A stretch of DNA of 64,000 nt from Marinobacter sp. F3R11 (GTDB taxonomy: Bacteria > Pseudomonadota > Gammaproteobacteria > Pseudomonadales > Oleiphilaceae), in assembly GCF_003318275.1 (NCBI RefSeq), contig NZ_QOCH01000013.1, forward strand, positions 310,001-374,000, given 5' to 3'. Positions 25,086 to 33,949 of the stretch are shown here, piece after piece; the first letter of the stretch is position 1; each line of letters starts with the position of its first letter. Both the position numbers and the translations under genes were made by a program. The notes under the pieces were generated by a model. The model was not told the origin of the DNA. It worked only from the letters and a program-made list of their open reading frames with translations, and did no database searches.

Positions 25086-26456
25086 ATGAACAGTAAAACC
25101 ACGATACGAATTGCCACGCTGTCCCCGGTACGCTCTCCGATCAGTGCCAACAGCGAGCAGCGCGCAGCCACAGCTCTGGACAGCACACTTAGTGGTGCCA
25201 GTGAAAGCAACATACCCTTGCTCCCCGCTACGGATGCTCTGTGCAGTTTCGAGTGGCCCTGGACCAATGGTTACGGGACCCTGGCCCACGATAGCTTGCC
25301 CAAGTTTTTTCAGCCTTTCGATTGTTACGACATCAACACTTCGGATTTGCCTGATCAGTCGGAAAACCTCGGGCGGATAACGAAAGACTGGTCCGGAGAA
25401 ATCGAGGCCTGCCAGCTGTTTCTATACGATGACACAATAGCGCTGCTCCGATTGGACGTATTGATTCGTGTAGACGACCCCACTCTGGACGATCTGATAG
25501 CGTCAGGCAGTCTCGACAGAACCCTGTCTGACGGCACCGGCGACATCTACCGAACGCTGATCTACCCGTCCTTTCAGGTGTACTGCAAAGAATTCCCTCG
25601 CAGGTTCGGGAAAAACAAATCAACACCCGAACAGGAGCTGCGGGATCCCAACCAGCTGACGGTGTTCAAGGACGTCCGGTTCGACAGTAATACCGCACCG
25701 GACAACCACGTACTCTGGACCGGTCGCTGCATTGTGATCAGCCCCGATGAACTGAGCCACCCAATCGGTGAAAAACTACGGCACTGGGTGTCTTATTCCG
25801 GCTCAATCGAAGATCTCAGTCATCAACGACACTACGTTGGCTCAGGGAATATTCTGGTTGTAGATGAAGAGCCTGAAGCCAACCGCCAGGACTGGTTTCG
25901 TGGCCTTTCCATATGCCAGTACTACAATGCAATCCTGTTCATCTATGGCTCTATACTGAAATCCAGCTACTCACAACTGACGGACATGCTTGGCGCTCGC
26001 CGGACCCGGAACAGTGAACTGAATCGCCTGATGGGCGACATCACCCTGAGCCTCGACCATCTGGAATTTACCAGACTGGAATTCAATGAAGCCCGAGTGG
26101 GGGTTCAGGGTGACCGAACCGACATAGTTGAAGATACCTGCGCGGCCTGGAAGCTGGACAAGCTGATTACGGGCACGCTGGAGCGAACGGACTTGATCCG
26201 GTCGCGAATTGCCCGGCTTCTGGATGCCCGAAAATCCCGCGTAGATAAAACCGTAGAACTGATCCTTGCCGGGATTGGTGGTGTTGCACTCGTAGAGCTT
26301 TTCATTTCCCTGACAACCACCGCTCGAAGCCTTCCTATAGATGACTTCCCTGGCATTCTGGATATATTTTTGTGGTTACCGCCAAATGGAGCAATTGCTT
26401 TATCGTCATTACTTCTATTGATGATCTTCATCTATATTTACCTGGCCAAACGATGA
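25086..26456 (+). CDS. Unknown protein with two C-terminal membrane helices
   Basis: A 456-residue protein that I do not recognise. The N-terminal 300 residues are soluble and mixed alpha/beta, with several Trp and acidic patches. A long helical segment follows (about 310-390), then two hydrophobic helices close to the C-terminus (about 393-412 and 428-451). This plan, a big cytoplasmic domain, long helix and two terminal membrane helices, recalls CorA-type channels, but the GMN signature is absent. The next gene, 26 bp downstream, is also of unknown function and probably co-transcribed. Confidence 0.7.
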   Translation: MNSKTTIRIATLSPVRSPISANSEQRAATALDSTLSGASESNIPLLPATDALCSFEWPWTNGYGTLAHDSLPKFFQPFDCYDINTSDLPDQSENLGRITKDWSGEIEACQLFLYDDTIALLRLDVLIRVDDPTLDDLIASGSLDRTLSDGTGDIYRTLIYPSFQVYCKEFPRRFGKNKSTPEQELRDPNQLTVFKDVRFDSNTAPDNHVLWTGRCIVISPDELSHPIGEKLRHWVSYSGSIEDLSHQRHYVGSGNILVVDEEPEANRQDWFRGLSICQYYNAILFIYGSILKSSYSQLTDMLGARRTRNSELNRLMGDITLSLDHLEFTRLEFNEARVGVQGDRTDIVEDTCAAWKLDKLITGTLERTDLIRSRIARLLDARKSRVDKTVELILAGIGGVALVELFISLTTTARSLPIDDFPGILDIFLWLPPNGAIALSSLLLLMIFIYIYLAKR

Positions 26457-26482
26457 CGCTGCTACAGATAGGTAACCAATAG

Positions 26483-26869
26483 ATGACTGACAACACCCGC
26501 ACACGTTTTATGGTTCTGTTCTCGGCAAGCCCCGAAAACATGGACACTGTCGGTGACTTTATCGCGCGCCGGCTTTCACGCCGATTCGGTGGCGCAACGC
26601 TGCTGCATTCCGCTGAAAGCACAGCACTCACAGGGTATTGGGCCGAAGACGGCGACCAGTTCAAAGCACTGTATGAAGGCCAGGTACACAAAGAGCCGGT
26701 CATCAGTCTGACTCTCTCAGTGTTGCCAGAAGATGAAGATGAAGCCTACTCACTGATTAAGGAAACACTCTCTACCGCAGCAAAGAAGTTCCGGATGAAT
26801 ATCCGGCACGTTCATGTCGAAACTGTGATCACCACTGCGCGCCACTTTGACGTCGGGGCAATGAGTTAG
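26483..26869 (+). CDS. Small unknown protein
   Basis: A 128-residue soluble protein of unknown function. It has no signal peptide or membrane segment. Sequence character suggests an alternating alpha/beta fold, with a conserved-looking central stretch SLTLSVLPEDEDEA and a basic C-terminal part rich in His and Thr. It sits 26 bp after the two-helix membrane protein gene in the same direction, which suggests the two act together. Confidence 0.65.
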   Translation: MTDNTRTRFMVLFSASPENMDTVGDFIARRLSRRFGGATLLHSAESTALTGYWAEDGDQFKALYEGQVHKEPVISLTLSVLPEDEDEAYSLIKETLSTAAKKFRMNIRHVHVETVITTARHFDVGAMS

Positions 26870-26910
26870 AGACATTACCCCTTCGTGCCTGGCGCGCGGT
26901 AAACAGCCGC

Positions 26911-27462
26911 TCAGGCAAAAGGCGACGGTGCTTCCTTGAACTCAGCATAAAGCTCAGGATAATCCTCACGAAGCCTCGACAGGTTGGACTGCGCACTATC
27001 CGGCAGCATTTTCAACAACTCCTGCTGCTCTGCATCGGTCAGGTATAAACGAAGGAACGGGAACAGCTTCTCACGCTCTGCCTTCAGGTACGCTTGGTGA
27101 GCATCCAGATAGGCTTTGAAATCGTCAATAAAACGTTCCATAGGCACCAGAGCATCCATCAGGATCATATCGAGCGTCTCGGAAAGCAGTTTCAAGCGCT
27201 TATGCAAGGCCTGATAATCTTCGGTCATTCGACGGCTCAACGCCTCACCATCTGGTTTCCCGGACAGCAAATTCTCACTGTACAGACGCTCCAGAGGCTT
27301 CAAGAAGCCATCCATATAATCAAGAATATAATCCACGATCTCGCGTATCTGACGAAAGTCCGGGCGCTCGCCCTCCTCCAACGCCGTGTGCCTGAGCGAG
27401 AGCACGTACAGCAACCGAGCCATATTGCCGTGATCGCGGCGCAGTTTGTTCAGTGTAGACAT
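26911..27462 (-). CDS. Hemerythrin-like domain protein with lost iron ligands
   Basis: A 183-residue all-helical protein with the pattern of bacterial hemerythrin-like (HHE cation-binding) proteins. His11 in RRDHGNM fits the first ligand and Glu129/Glu131 with His122 (AHQAYLKAERE) fit the last. His87 lies in the middle helix. At about residues 50-58, where normal members have the His-His-x-x-Glu motif, this protein has MDGFLKPLE, so two expected His ligands are missing. It may bind one metal, or none. The start was placed at ATG 27462, which has AGGAGG 9 nt upstream; the open frame runs further upstream without a ribosome site. Confidence 0.8.
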   Translation of the reverse strand: MSTLNKLRRDHGNMARLLYVLSLRHTALEEGERPDFRQIREIVDYILDYMDGFLKPLERLYSENLLSGKPDGEALSRRMTEDYQALHKRLKLLSETLDMILMDALVPMERFIDDFKAYLDAHQAYLKAEREKLFPFLRLYLTDAEQQELLKMLPDSAQSNLSRLREDYPELYAEFKEAPSPFA

Positions 27463-27590
27463 GTCAAAACCTCCTGAGCTAATGGGCTGAGTCTTGCCTA
27501 TCCCTGGCCCCATATTGAATCGTTCGTTATTGGAATACCAGAGTGTACCGATACACTGCCGTTTCCCACCAGACATCCAGGCGTTTAAGC

Positions 27591-27734
27591 TTATCTGCCC
27601 GCGCCCACATCCAGTGCAAGTCCGCCTGTTTTGTCCAACCAGGGGAGCCAATCGCTGTGAACCTGTTCGAACGTCAGGGATTGGTATTGGTTGAAGAACT
27701 GTTTGGCGTTTTTGTTGTAGGAAGCGTGAGTCAT
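27591..27734 (-). pseudogene. Truncated class I SAM methyltransferase
   Basis: From ATG 27734 the frame encodes 47 residues that look like the N-terminus of a class I SAM-dependent methyltransferase, ending at the motif I start LALDVGAG followed at once by Arg and a stop. The rest of the Rossmann fold is missing, and the following sequence up to the hemerythrin-like gene contains no continuation. The start overlaps the helicase stop (ATGA), so the intact ancestor was translationally coupled to the helicase. The break falls just inside the SAM-binding loop, giving an inactive remnant. Confidence 0.72.
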
Positions 27735-30700
27735 GCTACCGCCAGCTTTGCCGCCTGTTGCCACATGAAATTTGGCATCGGTGTACGCAGTTTCCATGTA
27801 ATACTCATAGGTTGCGATCCGGTGTGAGATACGTAATCAAGCTCCCCGTAATTTACAAAGCCCATCGTGCGACCATATTCATCTTTCGCCTGCTCCCTTA
27901 CAAACAGAAAGAGCCGTTTTTTGATGTTGCTGTGTTGAATATAGTCCTTCCCTCGCCCCCGGTCAGGCCGCGCGCTGTTTTGTGACTGCCAATGAAACAA
28001 CTTCTCGTTTATGGCGTAATCGTGATACATGGTGGTCGGGGAAAATTGTTTTTCGCTTTTATCCAAGGTAACAAAAAGAAGCTCGATATTCTGGTCTTGA
28101 ATAACGAAAATGCCCTCTCTGGACGACGGCTGTTTCTCAAATGTCGTTGCACCAAACCCAACCAGAATTTGCTCCCGGGAATAACGCGCGTGTAATCGCA
28201 GAGGCACTTTCTGCAGTTCAGGCATGACAGGCTGCTTATGCTTAGTTTGCGCCAGTTTCCAATCGAGTACGTCAATCAGTTCCTGGTCTAGCCCCAACTT
28301 GCCGAGTTCGACGAGACTCACTTCCAATGACTCAAACTCAAGCTCCGGCCCAGCTTTTTGCCAGAAATCGTAATGGCACATGAGCGCTCGCCGATTGTCC
28401 ACGCCGTCCCAGCTGAAACCAGCCTGGCACAATGTTTTTAGGAACAGCAGGTACTGATGATCGTCACAAATCAAAATCCGGTTGTAGATCCCTTTCTTCG
28501 CCAGTTTGAACAGAGAGCCATCAGCAACTTCCTCATCTTTGGCTTGGCAGACCAGCTCGGACCAACTGCCGCGCTTATACAGCTCGTTCAGATCAATGTG
28601 AGGATGATGCGTTATGAAATTTTTCAGGGTTAGTGGCTGGGTTGAATGCTGGGGAAACTGGCGTATCAGAGACACCAAGCGTTTCATGGTTAAAGTGGCT
28701 TGGCGTATGTTGCTCAGCACCATCTCTTGCGTTTTCTTGGTCAGCTCAATCCGACAACCTAATGGCGCATGAGGGAAACCTTGTTTCAGTTCCTCAGTAA
28801 TCGAACGATCAGACTTGCCCACCAGCGCCCTGAACTTATTTGCAAAGTCATACTCTGGCCGAGAGTTACCCACGAAGTCCAAGACCGTGCAGCACTCTTT
28901 GCCCTCAGAAAGGCGAAGACCACGGCCAAGCTGCTGCAAGAAAATGGTCAAACTCTCTGTTGGGCGCAGAAACAACAGAGTGTCTACTTCCGGAATGTCG
29001 ACACCTTCGTTGAAGATATCGACCACACACAACACGTTAATCTGTCCTGAACGAATGGCTTGCTGCTTTTGCTGCCGTTCATCGCTGTTGTCACTGGTCA
29101 ATACATCGGCCTTAATGCCGTGCAGCAGGAACTGCTGAAGCATAAAGTTTGCATGGTCGCGGCTCACGCAGAAGGCCAGGGCTTTCATACCGCCTATATC
29201 GGTGACGATTTCCCGCAAGCTACGCAGTATTTTATTCACGCGACTGTGATTATGAGTGTACAGGTTGGTGAGCTGTGCCACATCGTAACGACCACGACTC
29301 CAGGGAATCTTGCGAAGATCGGTGTCGTCATCAACGCCAAAGTACTGAAAAGGGCACAGATACCGACGATTGATTGCCTCGGGTAATCGTAGCTCTGCCG
29401 CAATAACGCCACCAAAATCGCCAAGAATATCTCCGCCGTCATGCCGCTCTGGTGTCGCCGTCAGTCCTAGCAGTATTGAAGGCGTGAAGTGTTCCAATAC
29501 CGCTCGATAACTGGATGCAGCGATGTGGTGCACCTCGTCAATCACGATGTAGTCGTAGTAATCCTCAGTCAGTTTCAGCTGATCCAACTGGTTGTTCATG
29601 GTTTGAATGGAGACGAACAACTGGCGATAATGATCGGGCAACTGCCCGCCCACCCAGAGTTCTCCAAAGGCGCTGTTTCTCAATACGCCACGGTATGCTT
29701 CACGGGCCTGCCGCAGAATTTCTTCCCGGTGGGCAACAAACAGAAAAGACGCATTCGGGTTTTCTCTCACAAACCGCTGAAAATCAAAGGCCGAAATCAG
29801 CGTCTTTCCGGTACCGGTAGCAGCCACCACAAGGTTCCGAAAACGCAGGTGTACCTCTCTCTCAACGGATAGCTGCTCTAAAATATCCTTCTGATGGGGA
29901 AACGGCGTGATTTCAAAAAAATGGGAGACGCTGGACTCACCCAATCCTTTTTGCTGTTTCAGCGCGCGCTTGAGCTTTTCGGCGCTCTCAGCCTGACCAT
30001 CAAACCGCTCAAACTCGTCCGACGCCCAGTAAGTTTCGAAAGTGCTAAGTGATTTGTTGATGATGTGCGGAATTTCCTGAGAGGTGATCTTCAGGTTCCA
30101 CTCAAGGCCATTGGTCAGCGCCGATCGGGACAGGTTTGATGAACCGATGTAGCCGGTATGAAAACCTGTACTCCGGAGAAACAAGTAGCTTTTGGCGTGT
30201 AGCCTTTCACGCTCGGTGTTGTAGCTCAGCTTCACTTCGGCATTTGGCAGGCTAGCCAAATACTCAACGGCCTTGGCATCCGTTGCCCCCATATAGGAGG
30301 TGGTGATAATTTTCAGCCCGCGGCCACTGGCGGCAAACGCCTCCAGCTCTTTCCGGAAAATACGAATCCCGGCCCACTTGATAAATGACACCAGCCAGTA
30401 AATCTTGTCTGCCGACAGAATCTCACGCTTAAGCTCGGACTCCAGCGATAAGCCGGCATTGCTACCCGAGAACAGTTCGCTCTGAGTGAGACCGGTGAGC
30501 GGGAAAATATCTTCGACGTATTGCTTCAGGTTTGCAGCAACCGGGTTTTCCAATTCGTATAGGGCGGTCAGGATCTTTCCCTGGCTATCAAGGAGGTTTT
30601 CTTCCAGAAATCCGTTGTCCTGAATCTGCCCTTTCAGCCACATCAGCAACTGGTTGGAAAGCTCGATTTGTTCCTGCAGCCTATCATCGCCTGACGGTAC

Positions 30701-30865
30701 CGATTCAATGGCAAACTCAAGGGCATTGGACAGGAATCGTGACAGCCACACAGAGGCTTCCGCGCTGTTTAGCTGCCGCTCCCCGACGTAGAACTTATCC
30801 CGATCCAAACGGCTTTGAATGAGCTTTGTAATTAGCTGCTCGTAGATTCCGGTTTGCTGCATCAA
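27731..30865 (-). CDS. PLD-nuclease-like/DEAD helicase/DUF3427 protein
   Basis: A 1044-residue multidomain protein. After a helical N-terminal region comes a phospholipase D-like domain with one HxK motif (HAKSYLFLR at 223) and GSSN at 241. A superfamily 2 helicase follows: Walker A ATGTGKT near 349, DEVH Walker B, LGLTATPER motif III and the QQLGRGLRL motif VI. The C-terminal 350 residues correspond to the DUF3427 region seen in this architecture. Such proteins are thought to act on DNA, and similar ones are found among defence-type genes, but the role here is unproven. The gene overlaps the truncated methyltransferase downstream. It is AT-richer than its neighbours, compatible with transfer. 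Confidence 0.88.
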   Translation of the reverse strand: MMQQTGIYEQLITKLIQSRLDRDKFYVGERQLNSAEASVWLSRFLSNALEFAIESVPSGDDRLQEQIELSNQLLMWLKGQIQDNGFLEENLLDSQGKILTALYELENPVAANLKQYVEDIFPLTGLTQSELFSGSNAGLSLESELKREILSADKIYWLVSFIKWAGIRIFRKELEAFAASGRGLKIITTSYMGATDAKAVEYLASLPNAEVKLSYNTERERLHAKSYLFLRSTGFHTGYIGSSNLSRSALTNGLEWNLKITSQEIPHIINKSLSTFETYWASDEFERFDGQAESAEKLKRALKQQKGLGESSVSHFFEITPFPHQKDILEQLSVEREVHLRFRNLVVAATGTGKTLISAFDFQRFVRENPNASFLFVAHREEILRQAREAYRGVLRNSAFGELWVGGQLPDHYRQLFVSIQTMNNQLDQLKLTEDYYDYIVIDEVHHIAASSYRAVLEHFTPSILLGLTATPERHDGGDILGDFGGVIAAELRLPEAINRRYLCPFQYFGVDDDTDLRKIPWSRGRYDVAQLTNLYTHNHSRVNKILRSLREIVTDIGGMKALAFCVSRDHANFMLQQFLLHGIKADVLTSDNSDERQQKQQAIRSGQINVLCVVDIFNEGVDIPEVDTLLFLRPTESLTIFLQQLGRGLRLSEGKECCTVLDFVGNSRPEYDFANKFRALVGKSDRSITEELKQGFPHAPLGCRIELTKKTQEMVLSNIRQATLTMKRLVSLIRQFPQHSTQPLTLKNFITHHPHIDLNELYKRGSWSELVCQAKDEEVADGSLFKLAKKGIYNRILICDDHQYLLFLKTLCQAGFSWDGVDNRRALMCHYDFWQKAGPELEFESLEVSLVELGKLGLDQELIDVLDWKLAQTKHKQPVMPELQKVPLRLHARYSREQILVGFGATTFEKQPSSREGIFVIQDQNIELLFVTLDKSEKQFSPTTMYHDYAINEKLFHWQSQNSARPDRGRGKDYIQHSNIKKRLFLFVREQAKDEYGRTMGFVNYGELDYVSHTGSQPMSITWKLRTPMPNFMWQQAAKLAVA

Positions 30866-30988
30866 TTACATTCCATGTTGATGAGGCCAATAGCGCAGTT
30901 CTGTGATATCCGGTCGTCGTCATTGCTTGTTTGCTCATGAGCTATGGCAAGAACCGTAGCACTCAACGTACCGGTTTCTAGGGAATTC

Positions 30989-31020
30989 CGAAACGGTACC
31001 TCAAAGATACATCCGTTTCG
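30989..31020. repeat. Short inverted repeat in the helicase/nucleotidase divergent region
   Basis: CGAAACGG (30989-30996) and CCGTTTCG (31013-31020) are perfect 8-bp arms, 16 nt apart. This lies between divergent genes and could be an operator, but no regulator can be assigned. Confidence 0.4.
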
Positions 31021-31142
31021 ACATTATCAATCATAAGCCCTCTATCATTTGATAAGATCAAAACACATCGAAGCTGCAGTTCTATAGTTCAGGCTCAAAA
31101 ACTTCGAGTACCAATACCCGCTTAAACAGGAACACCCTGCCG

Positions 31143-32066
31143 ATGCCCTATCCAATCGAAGACAAGCTCGTTATCGCGGTTGCATCCAGCGCTCTGTTTG
31201 ACCTGTCTGGATCTGACCGCGTATTCCGGGAGCAGGGTGAAAGGGCCTACCGGAAGTATCAGGAAACTCACCTGCACGAACCCTTGCATAAAGGTGTCGC
31301 TTTCCCGTTCGTAAAACGCTTCCTGAGTGTGAACCAGAAGTTCCCTGAGCAATGCCCGGTGGAAGTGGTCCTGCTGTCTCGGAACTCGGTAATAACCGGC
31401 AAGCGGGTTTTCCACTCTATTCACCACCATGGCCTGGATATTACCCGCGCGGCCTTTCTGGAAGGCAAATCACCCTATGCCTACATTCCAGCATTCAATG
31501 CATCGCTATTCCTCTCGGCAAATGCCTCTGATGTATCCCAGGCCATCGACTACGGCCACCCGGCGGGTACGGTTCTGCCAAGCAAGGTAGTGGATGACGA
31601 AGGTGATCCTGAGTTGCGCATTGCTTTCGACTTTGATGGGGTGATTGCGGATGATGCCTCTGAGCGAGTGTACAAAGCCGGCTCGCTGGAGGAGTTTCAG
31701 GAGCATGAGACTTCCCGTGCGCAAATTCCCCACAGCCCCGGACCACTTGCAGATTTGTTCCGCAAGCTTTCACACCTGCAAAAACTGGAAGACGAGGCCG
31801 TAACACAAAACCCCGATTATCGACGGGTATTACGCATCGCCATTGTAACCGCCCGCAATGCCCCATCCCATGAGCGTGTAATCACAACACTGGAGCATTG
31901 GGGTGTGGATGCCAATGAGGTTTTCTTTTTGGGCGGAATGAAAAAAGACCGGATTCTGAACGTGCTTAAACCCCATATGTTTTTCGACGATCAACGATCG
32001 CACCTGGAGTCAGAAGCCGGAGATATTCCCATGGTGCATATTCCGTTCGGGGTGGCGAATTCGTGA
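31143..32066 (+). CDS. 5'-nucleotidase (cytosolic type)
   Basis: A 307-residue protein of the bacterial 5'-nucleotidase family related to eukaryotic cytosolic 5'-nucleotidase I. It carries a HAD-type catalytic motif IAFDFDGVIADD at about 162-173, with Asp165 and Asp167 the likely nucleophile and acid/base. Other HAD landmarks are VTARNAPSHER (motif II Thr-like region) and the FFDDQRSH motif IV Asp pair. The N-terminal 130 residues form the family-specific cap. The probable reaction is dephosphorylation of nucleoside monophosphates. It stands alone; the next gene downstream is a small secreted protein. Confidence 0.88.
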   Translation: MPYPIEDKLVIAVASSALFDLSGSDRVFREQGERAYRKYQETHLHEPLHKGVAFPFVKRFLSVNQKFPEQCPVEVVLLSRNSVITGKRVFHSIHHHGLDITRAAFLEGKSPYAYIPAFNASLFLSANASDVSQAIDYGHPAGTVLPSKVVDDEGDPELRIAFDFDGVIADDASERVYKAGSLEEFQEHETSRAQIPHSPGPLADLFRKLSHLQKLEDEAVTQNPDYRRVLRIAIVTARNAPSHERVITTLEHWGVDANEVFFLGGMKKDRILNVLKPHMFFDDQRSHLESEAGDIPMVHIPFGVANS

Positions 32067-32212
32067 TTCCAGTTGCCCGGACACTATAAGAAGACCGAAC
32101 TGGATCTGAAAATCCTTTGTAACAAATCCACCACTGCCTGTGTCTACATGGTACCGGCAGCAGCAAACCTATAACTGCGGCCAATCACCAAAACTGCAAA
32201 AGGAATATATCC

Positions 32213-32371
32213 ATGAACAAGTTCACCCTGATTCTGGCCGTTGTTGTACTGGCGTTCTCCACAACCACAGCATTTGCCATGGACGGACAGGCAGACCGTA
32301 CAAACGAAGCAGGGAGTTACCCGGCAAAAACTGCTGACACCCCAGCGGATGTAAGGGGCTCTGCGCAGTAA
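32213..32371 (+). CDS. Small secreted protein
   Basis: A 52-residue open frame starting ATG 32213 with AAGGA about 7 nt upstream. The first 22 residues form a clear Sec signal peptide (MNKFTLILAVVVLAF, cleavage near AFAM). The mature peptide is only about 30 residues, polar and without Cys. I recognise no family. The good ribosome site and signal peptide support a real gene. Confidence 0.65.
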   Translation: MNKFTLILAVVVLAFSTTTAFAMDGQADRTNEAGSYPAKTADTPADVRGSAQ

Positions 32372-32736
32372 TCCGGCCCGCAACTGCAACACCAATACAT
32401 GCCCCGCTGGCATCACCACCCGGAATCCTGCAGGCTACCAGCAGCCGGGGGGGTGACCGGCAAGGGCAACGTTCCTGATCTCGAATTCTGGCCATGGCGA
32501 ATCACCAATATTGAATCACTCGCTGAAAACATATGAGGGACGATACGAACCCAAAGGTCCGGCTAAACCGTTTTCCTGATAGAATTGGCTGCTCAAACGA
32601 TCCGTTCGAACAAAGCGTTGTTCAGGCCACAGGCGTTCCTGTGTGATGAAACCAGGTACGGATCCAGATTTGGGTGCTGCAACCTGTAGCACTGTTTTAG
32701 TACCGGGATCCGAAAACAGGCACGGCTGAGCAACAA
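32372..32736. other. Intergenic region with no supported gene
   Basis: A 365-bp stretch before dusA. A 45-codon open frame from ATG 32399 lacks a ribosome site and has no recognisable character. I see no terminator or operator that I can support. Confidence 0.5.
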
Positions 32737-33810
32737 ATGATCAACGACACATCTTCCGAATACAGGGGCAATCTCTCCACAACACACGGAAACCCCGGCT
32801 CTGAACCATCCCGGCGCTTCTGCGTTGCGCCGATGATGGATTGGACCACACCTCAATACCGTTACTTCGCCCGCCTGCTTAGCCGGCATACGCTGCTCTA
32901 TACAGAAATGGTCACTACGGGTGCACTGATCCATGGGGATACCGATCGTTTTTTACACCACCACCCTGCCGAGTACCCGCTGGCACTCCAGCTCGGCGGC
33001 AGTGATGCCGGAGAACTAGCCCATTGCGCCAGGCTCGCTGAGCAGTTCGGGTTCAGTGAGGTAAACCTGAACGTTGGCTGCCCCAGTGACCGGGTTCAGA
33101 ACAATATGATTGGTGCTTGCCTTATGGGGCATCCGGACATAGTGGCTGAAGGTGTTCGCTCGATGATCGAAGCCACTAGCCTGCCGGTTACCGTTAAGCA
33201 CCGCATTGGTATCAACGGCCGGGAGTCCTGGGAAGACCTTTGCGAGTTCATTGAAAAAGTCAGTGCTGCAGGATGTCGTACATTTATTGTGCACGCACGT
33301 ATCGCCATTCTTGAGGGTCTGAGCCCGAAGGAAAACCGGGATGTGCCACCGCTGAAATACGATTGGGTGTACCGGCTGAAACAGCAATACCCACACCTTG
33401 AGATTATTATAAATGGCGGCATCAGAACCTTTACAGAGTGCCATGAGCACCTGAAGCACACAGATGGCGTAATGCTGGGCCGCGAGGCCTACCACAATCC
33501 GTGGCTGCTGGCAGGGGTTGATCAGGAGTTCTTTGGTGCCAGGGAAGCTCCGGTTACCTCCCGCCACGAAGCTATCAGGGCTATGTACCCGTTTATACAG
33601 AGCGAGCTGGAACGTGGCGTGTTCCTCAACCACATATCACGGCATTTACTGGGGCTTTTCCACGGCGTCCCCGGCGGTCGCCAGTTCCGTCGCTATATCA
33701 GTGAAAACGCTCACAAGTCTGGTGCCGGCCTGGAGGTGATCCAGGCGGCACTGGAGAAGGTTCATGAGCCTGATCGATCTGTGCCAACGGAAGCAACTGC
33801 CAACGCCTGA
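32737..33810 (+). CDS. dusA: tRNA-dihydrouridine(20/20a) synthase
   Basis: A 357-residue FMN-dependent enzyme that reduces uridine in the tRNA D-loop, using NADPH. The barrel begins at about residue 27 with FCVAPMMDWT. The catalytic Cys lies in NLNVGCPSDRVQ, followed by GACLMG. The FMN phosphate site is IINGGIRT with GVMLGREAYHNPW. The C-terminal helical domain (HLLGLFHGVPGGRQFRRYI) is typical of DusA rather than DusB or DusC. A 24-residue polar N-terminal extension may mean a later start. The gene appears monocistronic. Confidence 0.94.
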   Translation: MINDTSSEYRGNLSTTHGNPGSEPSRRFCVAPMMDWTTPQYRYFARLLSRHTLLYTEMVTTGALIHGDTDRFLHHHPAEYPLALQLGGSDAGELAHCARLAEQFGFSEVNLNVGCPSDRVQNNMIGACLMGHPDIVAEGVRSMIEATSLPVTVKHRIGINGRESWEDLCEFIEKVSAAGCRTFIVHARIAILEGLSPKENRDVPPLKYDWVYRLKQQYPHLEIIINGGIRTFTECHEHLKHTDGVMLGREAYHNPWLLAGVDQEFFGAREAPVTSRHEAIRAMYPFIQSELERGVFLNHISRHLLGLFHGVPGGRQFRRYISENAHKSGAGLEVIQAALEKVHEPDRSVPTEATANA

Positions 33811-33949
33811 CCAGGATCTTAACGCGCTATTGCCAGAACCTTACTTATTGCTGTCTTGTTCCTGTCTTTACAGCCCGTTATTGTAGAAGCACAACCCGCA
33901 TCCGGGATCTGGATGTGCTGACAAAATATCAACCGGGACGACATTACGA

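Noticed and set aside
25086..30865. Whole stretch considered as a mobile island
   Set aside because: No integrase, transposase, direct repeats or tRNA boundary is visible; only an accessory look and the decayed methyltransferase.
32399..32536. A 45-codon open frame in the gap before dusA
   Set aside because: No ribosome site, no signal peptide and an ordinary composition; it cannot be told from chance.
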